Part shown: positions 31,003 through 36,789 of the stretch, piece after piece | How positions within the stretch are numbered: the first letter of the stretch is position 1 | How the letters are laid out: the number at the start of each line of letters is the position of its first letter | Origin: a virus | DNA: 37,567 nt | Direction: 5' to 3' (one strand) | Virus record (IMG/VR): IMGVR_UViG_3300042520_001171 | Location: 1-37,567 of that record | Notes under the pieces: model-generated | What the model was told of the DNA's origin: nothing | Database searches by the model: none | Seen by the model: the letters and a program-made list of their open reading frames with translations, nothing else | Translations under genes and position numbers: made by a program

Positions 31003-31339
31003 GTCAACTAAGGTTGACGCGGACGACAATTCTCATCCGCACGGGGCCTTGCGGATGACATTTACAGTTGTGAAGTAGTTGGAGAAAAAAAATGTGGTGT
31101 GACAAGGACTTACGAGAAAAAAAGTCATCGGCGGGGGCCGTGCGGATGAGACCTGTTTTTGGGGGTCATCCGCACGGGGTTCTCATCCGCATCTCATCCG
31201 CAAGTCAAGCGTCTAAGTTAGTGGGCACTACGCTGGAAAGCAAGCAAATACGCGGGTTCTCATCCGTGCGGATGAGATGCGTAAGAGAATCGGGCCGGCT
31301 TCATCCGCTCATCCGCAACCCTCTAAGAGGTTGCGGATG
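31003..31339 (+). repeat. Iteron-like noncoding region, candidate replication origin
   Basis: The only long noncoding gap (30987-31360). It holds at least ten copies of the octamer TCATCCGC or its complement, one with one mismatch: 31033, 31051, 31142, 31166, 31183, 31194, 31260, 31268, 31301 and 31309, plus a partial copy at 31333. Several extend to CTCATCCGCACG (31032, 31139, 31265, and 31723 in rusA). It contains a perfect dyad at 31258-31277, a hairpin with 11-bp stem and 8-base loop at 31310-31339, GTCAAC-TAAG-GTTGAC at 31003-31018, A-runs, and a near-match to the early operator (31062-31073). Iterons beside a primase-helicase gene suggest an origin; a regulatory array is the alternative. 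Confidence 0.65.
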
Positions 31340-31360
31340 CTGAGCGGAAGGGGGTTGCCG

Positions 31361-31744
31361 ATGACCAAAATGCCTGGTGAGCAGACACTAACTTTTGACC
31401 TGGATCTGCCCTGGCCGTCACCCAAGTTGTCCCCCAACGCTCGCCAGCACTGGGCTGCCGCAGCCAAGGCCAAGAAGGCCTACAGGGCCCGCTGCAGGGC
31501 TATCGCGACTGCGGCAGGGGTAGGGGCTGTCTTGGCCGGAAAAACGAGCCTAGCGGTCGATCTGACCTTCTTCCCGCCCGACCGCCGCGGCCGGGACATG
31601 GACAACATGCTGGCCAGCATGAAGTCCGGCCTGGACGGCCTGGCCGACGCCACCGGCATCGACGACCGCCACTGGCGGCTGTCGTTCGAGGTCGGCGAGC
31701 CGGTCAAGGGCGGCCAGGTTCTCGTGCGGATGAGCTGCCGATGA
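31361..31744 (+). CDS. rusA: RusA-like Holliday junction resolvase
   Basis: A 127-residue protein with the RusA fold pattern: LPWPSPKLSPNARQHW near the N-terminus, then strands and the acidic core DRRGRDMDN with Asp74, Asp79 and Asp81, and GLDGLADATGIDD with Asp92 and Asp101-102. These match the catalytic Asp residues of E. coli RusA, which cleaves four-way junctions as a dimer. The start is ATG 31361, after GGAAGGGGG; an earlier ATG at 31277 would read through the iteron region and is unlikely. It overlaps the next gene by ATGA. It probably resolves recombination intermediates before packaging. Confidence 0.85.
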   Translation: MTKMPGEQTLTFDLDLPWPSPKLSPNARQHWAAAAKAKKAYRARCRAIATAAGVGAVLAGKTSLAVDLTFFPPDRRGRDMDNMLASMKSGLDGLADATGIDDRHWRLSFEVGEPVKGGQVLVRMSCR

Positions 31745-32091
31745 GGCTTCAACCCGACTGGCTGGGGGAGCTCGTGAGCATCTGCGTCAGCGACGACTGG
31801 CGCGGGGCCCAGACCGAGCTCACCTGGGGCGAGGTCAGCCCCATGTTCCGCCGCCTGCTGCCTGAGCTGGCGCAGTCCGAGGACGCAGACGGCTACAGCA
31901 GCCTCGAGGTCCGCGCCTGCCGCGAAGGCATCGAGTGGCTGTCCACCAACCACCCGGCCGAGTTCGGCGCCCTGTGCTGGCAGTTCTGGGACTGGAAGCG
32001 AAAGCACATCGAGCGCGCTGAGAACCACGACGAGCTGCTGCAGCGCGCCGGCAAGCTATTGGCCGACTACGTTGATCGGGCTTGCGGCTGA
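31741..32091 (+). CDS. Hypothetical protein behind rusA (116 aa)
   Basis: A 116-residue protein coupled to rusA by an ATGA overlap. Helical and Trp-rich (QPDWLGELVSICVSDDWRG, REGIEWLSTNHPAEFGALCW, FWDWKRKHIERAENHDELL). In lambdoid phages the gene after rusA often encodes a late antiterminator of the Q group, and a promoter-terminator pair needing such a factor lies downstream at 34656. However, I see no zinc finger or other Q hallmark, so function is left open. Confidence 0.7.
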   Translation: MRLQPDWLGELVSICVSDDWRGAQTELTWGEVSPMFRRLLPELAQSEDADGYSSLEVRACREGIEWLSTNHPAEFGALCWQFWDWKRKHIERAENHDELLQRAGKLLADYVDRACG

Positions 32092-32111
32092 AACATCACA
32101 TTGCTTATACT
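32082..32111 (+). promoter_or_regulatory. Rightward promoter of the small-gene operon
   Basis: TTGCGG, 18 bases, TATACT, with AACATCACA ending five bases before the -10, the same half-site and spacing as the promoter at 28527. It overlaps the end of the 116-aa gene and drives the chain of small genes from 32147 on. Confidence 0.65.
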
Positions 32112-32146
32112 CGGAGTGTGCGCTGTTGCACGCATCGGAGACGACG

Positions 32147-32290
32147 ATGAAAGAATTCAACCCCAACTGGCCGTTCCCTCAGTACGACGAGGACGGCCGC
32201 CAGCTCCTGCCGCCAGGATTTAACGCCAGGCCCACGCCCGCCCAGCGCGCCGCTGAGCTGATCGACAACGTCGGGGAGGCGCTGCTGTGA
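32147..32290 (+). CDS. Very small hypothetical protein (47 aa)
   Basis: A 47-residue gene starting at ATG 32147 with CGGAG nine bases upstream and about 30 bases after the predicted transcription start. Pro-rich N-terminus (NPNWPFPQYDEDGR) and a helical end (PAQRAAELIDNVGEALL). The stop overlaps the next GTG start. First gene of a chain of ten tightly coupled small genes. Confidence 0.65.
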   Translation: MKEFNPNWPFPQYDEDGRQLLPPGFNARPTPAQRAAELIDNVGEALL

Positions 32291-32487
32291 AGGCTCTCAC
32301 CGACATCCTGCGCAAGCCTGCGCCGGCCACGATGATGGCCACCGAGCTCGACGAAGCGCGCCGCGCCCTTCTCGAGGCGCAGTCTGCCCGCGACTACGCC
32401 ACCGCGATGGTCGCCTACCACGAGACCCGCATCGATCGCCTGCGCGCCATGCTGGAGATCGAGGCTCATCAGGGGGGCGAGCAATGA
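32287..32487 (+). CDS. Small coiled-coil-like protein (66 aa)
   Basis: A 66-residue protein with a GTG start at 32287 overlapping the upstream stop as GTGA. Nearly all helical (LDEARRALLEAQSARDY, AYHETRIDRLRAMLEIEAH), a style common in phage accessory genes. Function unknown. It ends in an ATGA overlap. Confidence 0.65.
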   Translation: MKALTDILRKPAPATMMATELDEARRALLEAQSARDYATAMVAYHETRIDRLRAMLEIEAHQGGEQ

Positions 32488-32744
32488 GCAGAGCCCTTAC
32501 CGAAGCCCTCGCAGCGGCTGCAGCGCCGCCGTGCACCGGGTACTCATGCCCTAAGCAGAGTGATTGCGCGAGCGAGAAGCTGGCGTGCGAGTCGTTCGTC
32601 TACTACGTCAATTCCGGCAGGGCAGCACATCCATTGATGATGTTCCGTACCAACAAGAGCGGCTTGAAGGCGTTGCATATGCTGAAGCAGGAGCACGCTC
32701 CTACGAGAGCGTTGTACGACCGTGTGTTTAAGGAGGAAGCATGA
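32484..32744 (+). CDS. Small Cys-containing hypothetical protein (86 aa)
   Basis: An 86-residue protein with ATGA overlaps at both ends. After an Ala-rich start there are four Cys in CTGYSCPKQSDC and KLACESF, suggesting metal binding, then a basic helical half (TNKSGLKALHMLKQEHAPTR). The conserved-looking CxxxxCxxxxxC arrangement resembles small phage proteins of unknown role. Confidence 0.65.
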   Translation: MSRALTEALAAAAAPPCTGYSCPKQSDCASEKLACESFVYYVNSGRAAHPLMMFRTNKSGLKALHMLKQEHAPTRALYDRVFKEEA

Positions 32745-32932
32745 AAGACGGGCAATGCAACGGACCCTGCGATCAGGGCCGCAAGAACTGCCCGACGCCT
32801 GAGGCGTGCGAGCTGGCAGCGACCGATGCGGCGGAATCAGGCGGCCTGGAAGCCTTTGGGATGCTGGCGGTTGCCATCGTCGTTGTGCTGGTCATCGGCC
32901 TGGTGGCCGCTTCGGTGTGGAGGTTTGCATGA
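32741..32932 (+). CDS. Small Cys-rich single-pass membrane protein (63 aa)
   Basis: A 63-residue protein with a strong AGGAGG ribosome site. The N-terminal 25 residues hold four Cys (GQCNGPCDQGRKNCPTPEAC). Residues about 38-60 form one transmembrane helix (FGMLAVAIVVVLVIGLVAAS) ending WRFA. Orientation is uncertain. Small membrane proteins in phages can be holins, spanins or superinfection factors; nothing here singles one out, and no endolysin is nearby. Confidence 0.7.
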   Translation: MKDGQCNGPCDQGRKNCPTPEACELAATDAAESGGLEAFGMLAVAIVVVLVIGLVAASVWRFA

Positions 32933-33210
32933 CTGACCTGATTACCCTACCCCGCGCCACGGTGCAGCAGGCGCTGGAGGCGTTGGAGAACAGTTCGCCG
33001 GACCAGTACCCAGAAGACGCTGGCGTCTTCTACGATGCTAAGGACGCCCTCCGCGCCGCGCTGGAGCAGAAGCCAAAGTTCACCCTGTCCTGTGGATGCC
33101 CGTCTCAATACGGCGGTGTGCCTGCGTACTGGGAAAGAGATGGCAGCACTGCATTCGGCATGATCTGTGAGAAGCATTGGCACGAATACGGTGCAAGGAG
33201 TGAAGCATGA
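32929..33210 (+). CDS. Small hypothetical protein with HTxL-type start (93 aa)
   Basis: A 93-residue protein starting in an ATGA overlap at 32929. It begins TLPRATVQQALEALENSSP, continues with AKDALRAALEQKPKF and has a C-terminal Cys/His patch (LSCGCPSQYGG, MICEKHWHEYG) that could bind zinc. The LPRATVQQALEAL and ALRAALEQ pattern is common in small phage proteins of siphoviruses; function unknown. The next gene starts with a similar MTDL, so the two may be related. Confidence 0.65.
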   Translation: MTDLITLPRATVQQALEALENSSPDQYPEDAGVFYDAKDALRAALEQKPKFTLSCGCPSQYGGVPAYWERDGSTAFGMICEKHWHEYGARSEA

Positions 33211-33461
33211 CTGACCTGAGAACCGCTGCCCAGCAGGCGTTGGCATTCACCATGAGAGACTTCGCTACTGTGCGTGATTTTGAAGCAGCAAAAGCAATAC
33301 TTCATGACACTCTTAAAGCCGCGCTGGAGCAGACGGTGCAGGAGCCCCTGAGCGACGAGGAGCTTGATCGCCTATGGCGTGAGCCTATGTCCGCAGATTG
33401 GGAGCACCGGGAATACGCCCGCGCCATCGAGGCCGCGCATGGGATCAAGGAGATGAAATGA
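33207..33461 (+). CDS. Small hypothetical protein, possible paralogue of the previous gene (84 aa)
   Basis: An 84-residue protein coupled by ATGA. It starts MTDLRTAAQQALAF, has a LKAALEQ segment resembling the LRAALEQ of the gene before it, and ends with a LSDEELDRLWREPMSAD helix and REYARAIEAAHGIKEM. The EELDRLW ... FARAIE pattern is frequent in phage accessory proteins. Function unknown. Confidence 0.65.
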   Translation: MTDLRTAAQQALAFTMRDFATVRDFEAAKAILHDTLKAALEQTVQEPLSDEELDRLWREPMSADWEHREYARAIEAAHGIKEMK

Positions 33462-33691
33462 CTGAACAACCTAACGCCCTGCGGCTGGCTGATGCGCTGA
33501 ACTGCGCAACGGACGACGATTGCGGGTACTGCCAACCATGCGTCATCGCCGCCGAACTGCGCGGCCTGCATGCCATTAACAGGGAACTGCTGGAGGCGTT
33601 GAAGGCGCTGTGCGAGTCGCACTCACGATTTTCAGGAGGCGTGTGGGACAAGGCCCGCGCCGCCATCGCACGGGCGGAGGGGAAGGTATGA
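33458..33691 (+). CDS. Small Cys-containing hypothetical protein (77 aa)
   Basis: A 77-residue protein, start ATG 33458 in an ATGA overlap. It has a CATDDDCGYCQPC cluster near residues 16-28 followed by two helices (AAELRGLHAINRELLEALK and VWDKARAAIARAEG). The helices resemble those of the neighbouring small genes, consistent with duplication within the cluster. Function unknown. Confidence 0.6.
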   Translation: MTEQPNALRLADALNCATDDDCGYCQPCVIAAELRGLHAINRELLEALKALCESHSRFSGGVWDKARAAIARAEGKV

Positions 33692-33942
33692 CCAAGGATG
33701 ACGTGATCCGCATGGCGCGGGAGGCTTACCGCGCATACATGGATTGGGCCGACCGAGATGACCCGTGGCGGCGTGAACACGGAAGCAAATACTACGAGGA
33801 CGAAGCCATCAAAAAAGCTGCTCTTGCAGCCGCCGCTGCCGAGCGCGAGACCGTGATTGCTCAGGCTATCGAGCAAGGCTTTGTTTCGGAGTCCTACGCG
33901 GAGCAATTCAGAGCCGCGATCAGAGCAAGGGGGCAGGTATGA
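33688..33942 (+). CDS. Small helical hypothetical protein (84 aa)
   Basis: An 84-residue protein with GGAGGGGAAGG before its ATG and ATGA overlaps at both ends. Highly charged helices: DDVIRMAREAYRAYMDWAD, DEAIKKAALAAAAAERE, AEQFRAAIRARGQV. The MTKDDVIRMAREA start recurs in many small phage proteins. Function unknown. Confidence 0.65.
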   Translation: MTKDDVIRMAREAYRAYMDWADRDDPWRREHGSKYYEDEAIKKAALAAAAAERETVIAQAIEQGFVSESYAEQFRAAIRARGQV

Positions 33943-34175
33943 GCATCGTCACACCCGTGGCCGTGTTCTTCGCCACCAACCCCGAAGAGGAGCTAACCAG
34001 CGAGGACATCGGTATCAAGTGGGGTGTCGACCCTAACAACGTCGGCAAGTCTCTGCGCTACGCCGAGCACAAGGGCTGGGTGCAGTCGACCAAGAAGCCG
34101 AACCCCTCGAGGCCCAGCAAGCAGATCCTGTTTTACACCGCAGGCCCGCGCCTGCTTAAGGAGATTGGACGATGA
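33939..34175 (+). CDS. Small winged-helix-like DNA-binding protein (78 aa)
   Basis: A 78-residue protein that fits a winged helix: PVAVFFATNPEEELTSEDIG (helices 1-2), IKWGVDPNNVGKSLRYAEHK (recognition helix), GWVQSTKKPN ... ILFYTAG (wing strands). Such phage proteins may regulate transcription or load replication proteins. It lies near the end of the small-gene chain, before the late promoter at 34656, and could take part in the early-late switch. The fold is inferred from pattern only. Confidence 0.65.
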   Translation: MSIVTPVAVFFATNPEEELTSEDIGIKWGVDPNNVGKSLRYAEHKGWVQSTKKPNPSRPSKQILFYTAGPRLLKEIGR

Positions 34176-34375
34176 TCACGGCCAGCAACCTCTACAAGTT
34201 CCAACCGCCAAACTTCCCACGCTGCGCAGGCTCGGGCCGATCGGAGTGCGACACATGCAAGAAAAACGTCCGCAACAGCCCAGTGCATCCAAGCACGACG
34301 CGCCAGATCTGGATCGGAAGATGGGAGCTGGAGACGCCCTGCGAGTCTCGCGTGCCGTTGCACACGCAGTCGTAA
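34172..34375 (+). CDS. Small Cys-containing hypothetical protein (67 aa)
   Basis: A 67-residue protein with AAGGAG and an ATGA overlap. It has Cys in RCAGSGRSECDTCKKN and PCESRV, and a RQIWIGRWELE segment; the pattern resembles small Cys/Trp phage proteins sometimes encoded near terminase. Codon bias stays good to its end, supporting this frame over the overlapping one. Confidence 0.6.
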   Translation: MITASNLYKFQPPNFPRCAGSGRSECDTCKKNVRNSPVHPSTTRQIWIGRWELETPCESRVPLHTQS

Positions 34376-34659
34376 AGATCCCCCACTTCCTCGCACGTGC
34401 GATGGCCGCGGAGTTCGCCGACCCGCTCGAGAAGGCCAAGCTCCCGCTGACCAACCGCGACCGCCAGCGCAAGCACCGGACCAACAACAGCGAGCGGGTC
34501 TTCACGCTCGACGTGGGCAGCGACGGCTACGCTGACCTGGTCTACCTCATGCAGGCGTGGGGCTTTCCCAGCCGCAGGCGCACCATGATCGTGGCCCTGA
34601 GACACCTGGCCCAGGCCACCCGAAACGGCCTCGAGCGCATCGACTTGACGGATGCTTGA
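34321..34659 (+). CDS. Possible ribbon-helix-helix protein (112 aa), start uncertain
   Basis: A frame of up to 135 residues from ATG 34255 (GGAG eight bases upstream). ATG 34321 is chosen because the earlier part has poor codon bias and overlaps the preceding gene; ATG 34402 is another option. The C-terminal 55 residues (NSERVFTLDVGSDGYADLV, then SRRRTMIVALRHLAQATRNG) look like a strand-helix-helix unit of the MetJ/Arc type. Its stop lies inside the -35 box of the late promoter. Fold assignment is tentative. Confidence 0.5.
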   Translation: MGAGDALRVSRAVAHAVVKIPHFLARAMAAEFADPLEKAKLPLTNRDRQRKHRTNNSERVFTLDVGSDGYADLVYLMQAWGFPSRRRTMIVALRHLAQATRNGLERIDLTDA

Positions 34660-34684
34660 CCGTGCTGTATGGCCGATGTATATT
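34656..34684 (+). promoter_or_regulatory. Strong sigma70 promoter ahead of the terminase operon
   Basis: TTGACC, 17 bases, TATATT: one mismatch in each box and ideal spacing. Predicted start near 34691. No TCACA dyad is present, unlike the early promoters. A terminator follows at 34712. Confidence 0.8.
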
Positions 34685-34688
34685 CCGC

Positions 34689-34799
34689 CCCGGGTAAGTG
34701 TCTCCAAATCCAGCCGGCCGCGAGCCGGCTTTTTGCTTTCTGAGCCCGGGTGAGCTGAACGCGGTGACCTCGTCTCCCACCGCTGGATGCCGCCCGGGT
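34689..34799 (+). repeat. Three CCCGGGT copies and nested dyad before terS
   Basis: CCCGGGT occurs at 34689, 34745 and 34793. Between the last two, GCGGTG (34761-34766) and CACCGC (34778-34783) form an inner stem, and the CCCGGG palindromes can pair as an outer stem. The region has no convincing gene and lies directly before terS, where pac or cos sites are often found. It could be a terminase recognition site or an RNA structure. Confidence 0.4.
34712..34734 (+). terminator. Intrinsic terminator just downstream of the late promoter
   Basis: AGCCGGC-CGCGA-GCCGGCT followed by a run of five T. The perfect seven-pair GC-rich stem is a classical rho-independent terminator. It would end transcription of the small-gene operon and, because it lies only about 20-45 bases after the predicted late start, also most late transcripts unless antiterminated. 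Confidence 0.9.
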
Positions 34800-34814
34800 T
34801 CAACCCCTGATGCC

Positions 34815-35291
34815 GTGGACAAAGCTGAATACCAACGAATCGCCGAGGAACGTGAGGCCACCAAGCACCATGTGCTGGCCATGGCCGAAGACATCTTCGA
34901 GCGCTACATGGCGGGTGAGTCCATGCGCCTGATCGCCGAGTCGATGCCGTTCAAGATCAGCGGCAACCGCCTGCGCGACATCCTGCTGAACAACCCCGAC
35001 ACCCGGGAAGCCTACGCCGACATTCACATCCACCGCTCGCACAGCCTCGTCGAGGCGGCGGTGGACTACGCCCGCGAGGCGGGGATGCTGGGCGATGCGG
35101 CCGGCCTGCGGGTGGCGATCGACGCCAATCTCAAGGTGGCGGCCAAGATCAACGGCCGCGACTACGGCGACAAGTCCAAGGTGGAGCTGACCGGCAAGGA
35201 CGGGGGGCCCGTCAAGATGGTGGCCCTGACCGACGAGCAGCTCATGGAGATCGCCGCCCAAGGCGTGGTGAAGGGGGCGGCAGGTGCTTGA
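34815..35291 (+). CDS. terS: Terminase small subunit
   Basis: A 158-residue protein. GTG 34815 is the likely start because upstream codons run through the hairpin region; no strong ribosome site is seen. The N-terminal half is helical with an HTH-like segment (FERYMAGESMRLIAESMPFK, SGNRLRDILLNN). The C-terminal part has AKINGRDYGDKSKVELTG and DGGPVKMVALTDEQLMEIAA, a pattern usual in phage small terminases, which form rings, recognise the packaging site and regulate the large subunit. It overlaps terL by eight bases. Confidence 0.75.
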   Translation: MDKAEYQRIAEEREATKHHVLAMAEDIFERYMAGESMRLIAESMPFKISGNRLRDILLNNPDTREAYADIHIHRSHSLVEAAVDYAREAGMLGDAAGLRVAIDANLKVAAKINGRDYGDKSKVELTGKDGGPVKMVALTDEQLMEIAAQGVVKGAAGA

Positions 35292-36780
35292 TCCATCGCA
35301 GGCTGCGGCTGAGCTGCTGGCGCGCAAGAAGGCGCGCGAGTCGTTCTCGCACTACTGCGCCTATCGACTGCCAGACGACATGCGCCTGGCCCAGCACCAC
35401 GTTCTGCTGACCGAGGCCCTGGACAAAATCGAGAAGGGCGAGATCGACCGGCTGCTCGTGATGATGCCGCCAGGCTCTGCCAAGTCCACCTACGGCTCGG
35501 TCTACTTCCCCGAGTACTTCGCAGGCCGCAACCCGCAGCTCAGCGTCATCGCCGCTTCGCACACCGCAGAACTGGCCGAGCGCTTCGGCCGCCGGGTGCG
35601 CAACGGCGTGGACGACGAGCAGTTTCGCGCCCTGTTCCCGCAGGTGGCGCTGGCCGCCGACAGCACGGCCGCTGGCCGATGGGGCACGAACCACGGCGGC
35701 GAGTACACCGCGGTGGGCGTGGGCGGATCCATCACCGGCCGACGCGGCGACCTGATCGTGGTCGACGACCCGGTGCGCAGCCGCGAGGACGCAGATTCCG
35801 AGCGTGTGCGCGAGAAGACCTGGGAATGGTGGACCAACGACCTGCTGACCCGCTTGAAGCCTCATGGCCGCGTGGTGGTCATCATGACCAGATGGCACGA
35901 GGATGACCTAGCCGGGCGCCTGCTCGAGCGTGAGCCGCAGCGGTGGACCGTCATCAAGCTGCCGATGATCGCTGGCGACAACGACCTGCTGGGACGCAAG
36001 TCAGGTGACCGCCTGTGGAAGGAGTGGTTCACCGACGAGATGGTGCGCCAAGCGCAGTCCGATCCACGCTCGTGGATCTCGCTGTACCAACAGGAGCCAC
36101 GCCCGGTTGAGGGTGCGGAGTTCAAGCGCTCGTGGATCGTGCGCTACAACAACGCGCCCAAGAAGATGAACAGGGTCATCCTGGTCGACCCGGCGGGTGA
36201 CCCGCAGACGGCCAAGGAAGGCACCAAGCGCAAGCGCAGCGACCGCACCGTGATGTGGGTAGTGGGCCTGGCGCACGACGGCAACGCCTTCCTCGTGGAC
36301 GGCATTATCGATCGGCTGACGCTGACGCAGCGCGCCGATGCGCTGTTTGCCCTGCACAAGAAGCACAAGCCGATGCAGACGCGCTACGAGCGCTACGGCA
36401 TGCAGGCCGACATCCCGCACATCCAGGCTGAGATGGAGCGGCGCCAGTACCGCTTCAAGATCACCGAGGTGGCTGGTGCGGTGGAGAAGAACGCCCGCAT
36501 CCGCAGGCTCATTCCGTGGTTCGAGGGCGGCCGCATGTGGCTGCCTCAGCAGCTCAACTACACTGACGTGCAGGGCAACCCGCATGACTTGGTTCAGGAG
36601 CTCCTCGAGGTCGAGTACGCCACCTTCCCGGTGGGTCGATTCGACGACGGCATGGACTGCCTGGCCCGCATCGACGAGCCTTCGCTGACTCTGCCGTGGC
36701 CGGACGAAGAGGAAGAGTGGGAAGTCCCCCGGGGCGCCGAGGCTGCGTGGCAGGTCCTCGACGAAGTGACCGGCTACTAA
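35284..36780 (+). CDS. terL: Terminase large subunit (ATPase and nuclease)
   Basis: A 498-residue packaging motor with GTG start 35284 overlapping terS. Walker A is the variant MMPPGSAKST (61-69 region), Walker B LIVVDDP with Asp161-162. The N-terminal ATPase domain also has VIAASHTAELAERFGRR and MTRWHEDDLAGRLL. The RNase H-like nuclease domain has LVDPAGD (Asp302, Asp306) and an acidic FDDGMD near 458. The enzyme translocates DNA into proheads and cuts it. The PPGSAKS type with this spacing is typical of phages with P22- or T7-like podovirus structural genes as well as many siphoviruses. The portal gene follows after nine bases. Confidence 0.95.
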   Translation: MLDPSQAAAELLARKKARESFSHYCAYRLPDDMRLAQHHVLLTEALDKIEKGEIDRLLVMMPPGSAKSTYGSVYFPEYFAGRNPQLSVIAASHTAELAERFGRRVRNGVDDEQFRALFPQVALAADSTAAGRWGTNHGGEYTAVGVGGSITGRRGDLIVVDDPVRSREDADSERVREKTWEWWTNDLLTRLKPHGRVVVIMTRWHEDDLAGRLLEREPQRWTVIKLPMIAGDNDLLGRKSGDRLWKEWFTDEMVRQAQSDPRSWISLYQQEPRPVEGAEFKRSWIVRYNNAPKKMNRVILVDPAGDPQTAKEGTKRKRSDRTVMWVVGLAHDGNAFLVDGIIDRLTLTQRADALFALHKKHKPMQTRYERYGMQADIPHIQAEMERRQYRFKITEVAGAVEKNARIRRLIPWFEGGRMWLPQQLNYTDVQGNPHDLVQELLEVEYATFPVGRFDDGMDCLARIDEPSLTLPWPDEEEEWEVPRGAEAAWQVLDEVTGY

Positions 36781-36789
36781 AGGATCACG

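Noticed and set aside
31092-31343. An 83-codon frame across the iteron region
   Set aside because: It is made from translated repeats, overlaps the start of rusA and has poor codon bias.
32741-32932. Holin or spanin assignment for the Cys-rich membrane protein
   Set aside because: No endolysin is adjacent and one transmembrane helix is not diagnostic.
34741-34805. tRNA-like stems and a GGTTCAA loop before terS
   Set aside because: The acceptor and T stems do not pair correctly and the loop sizes are wrong for a tRNA.
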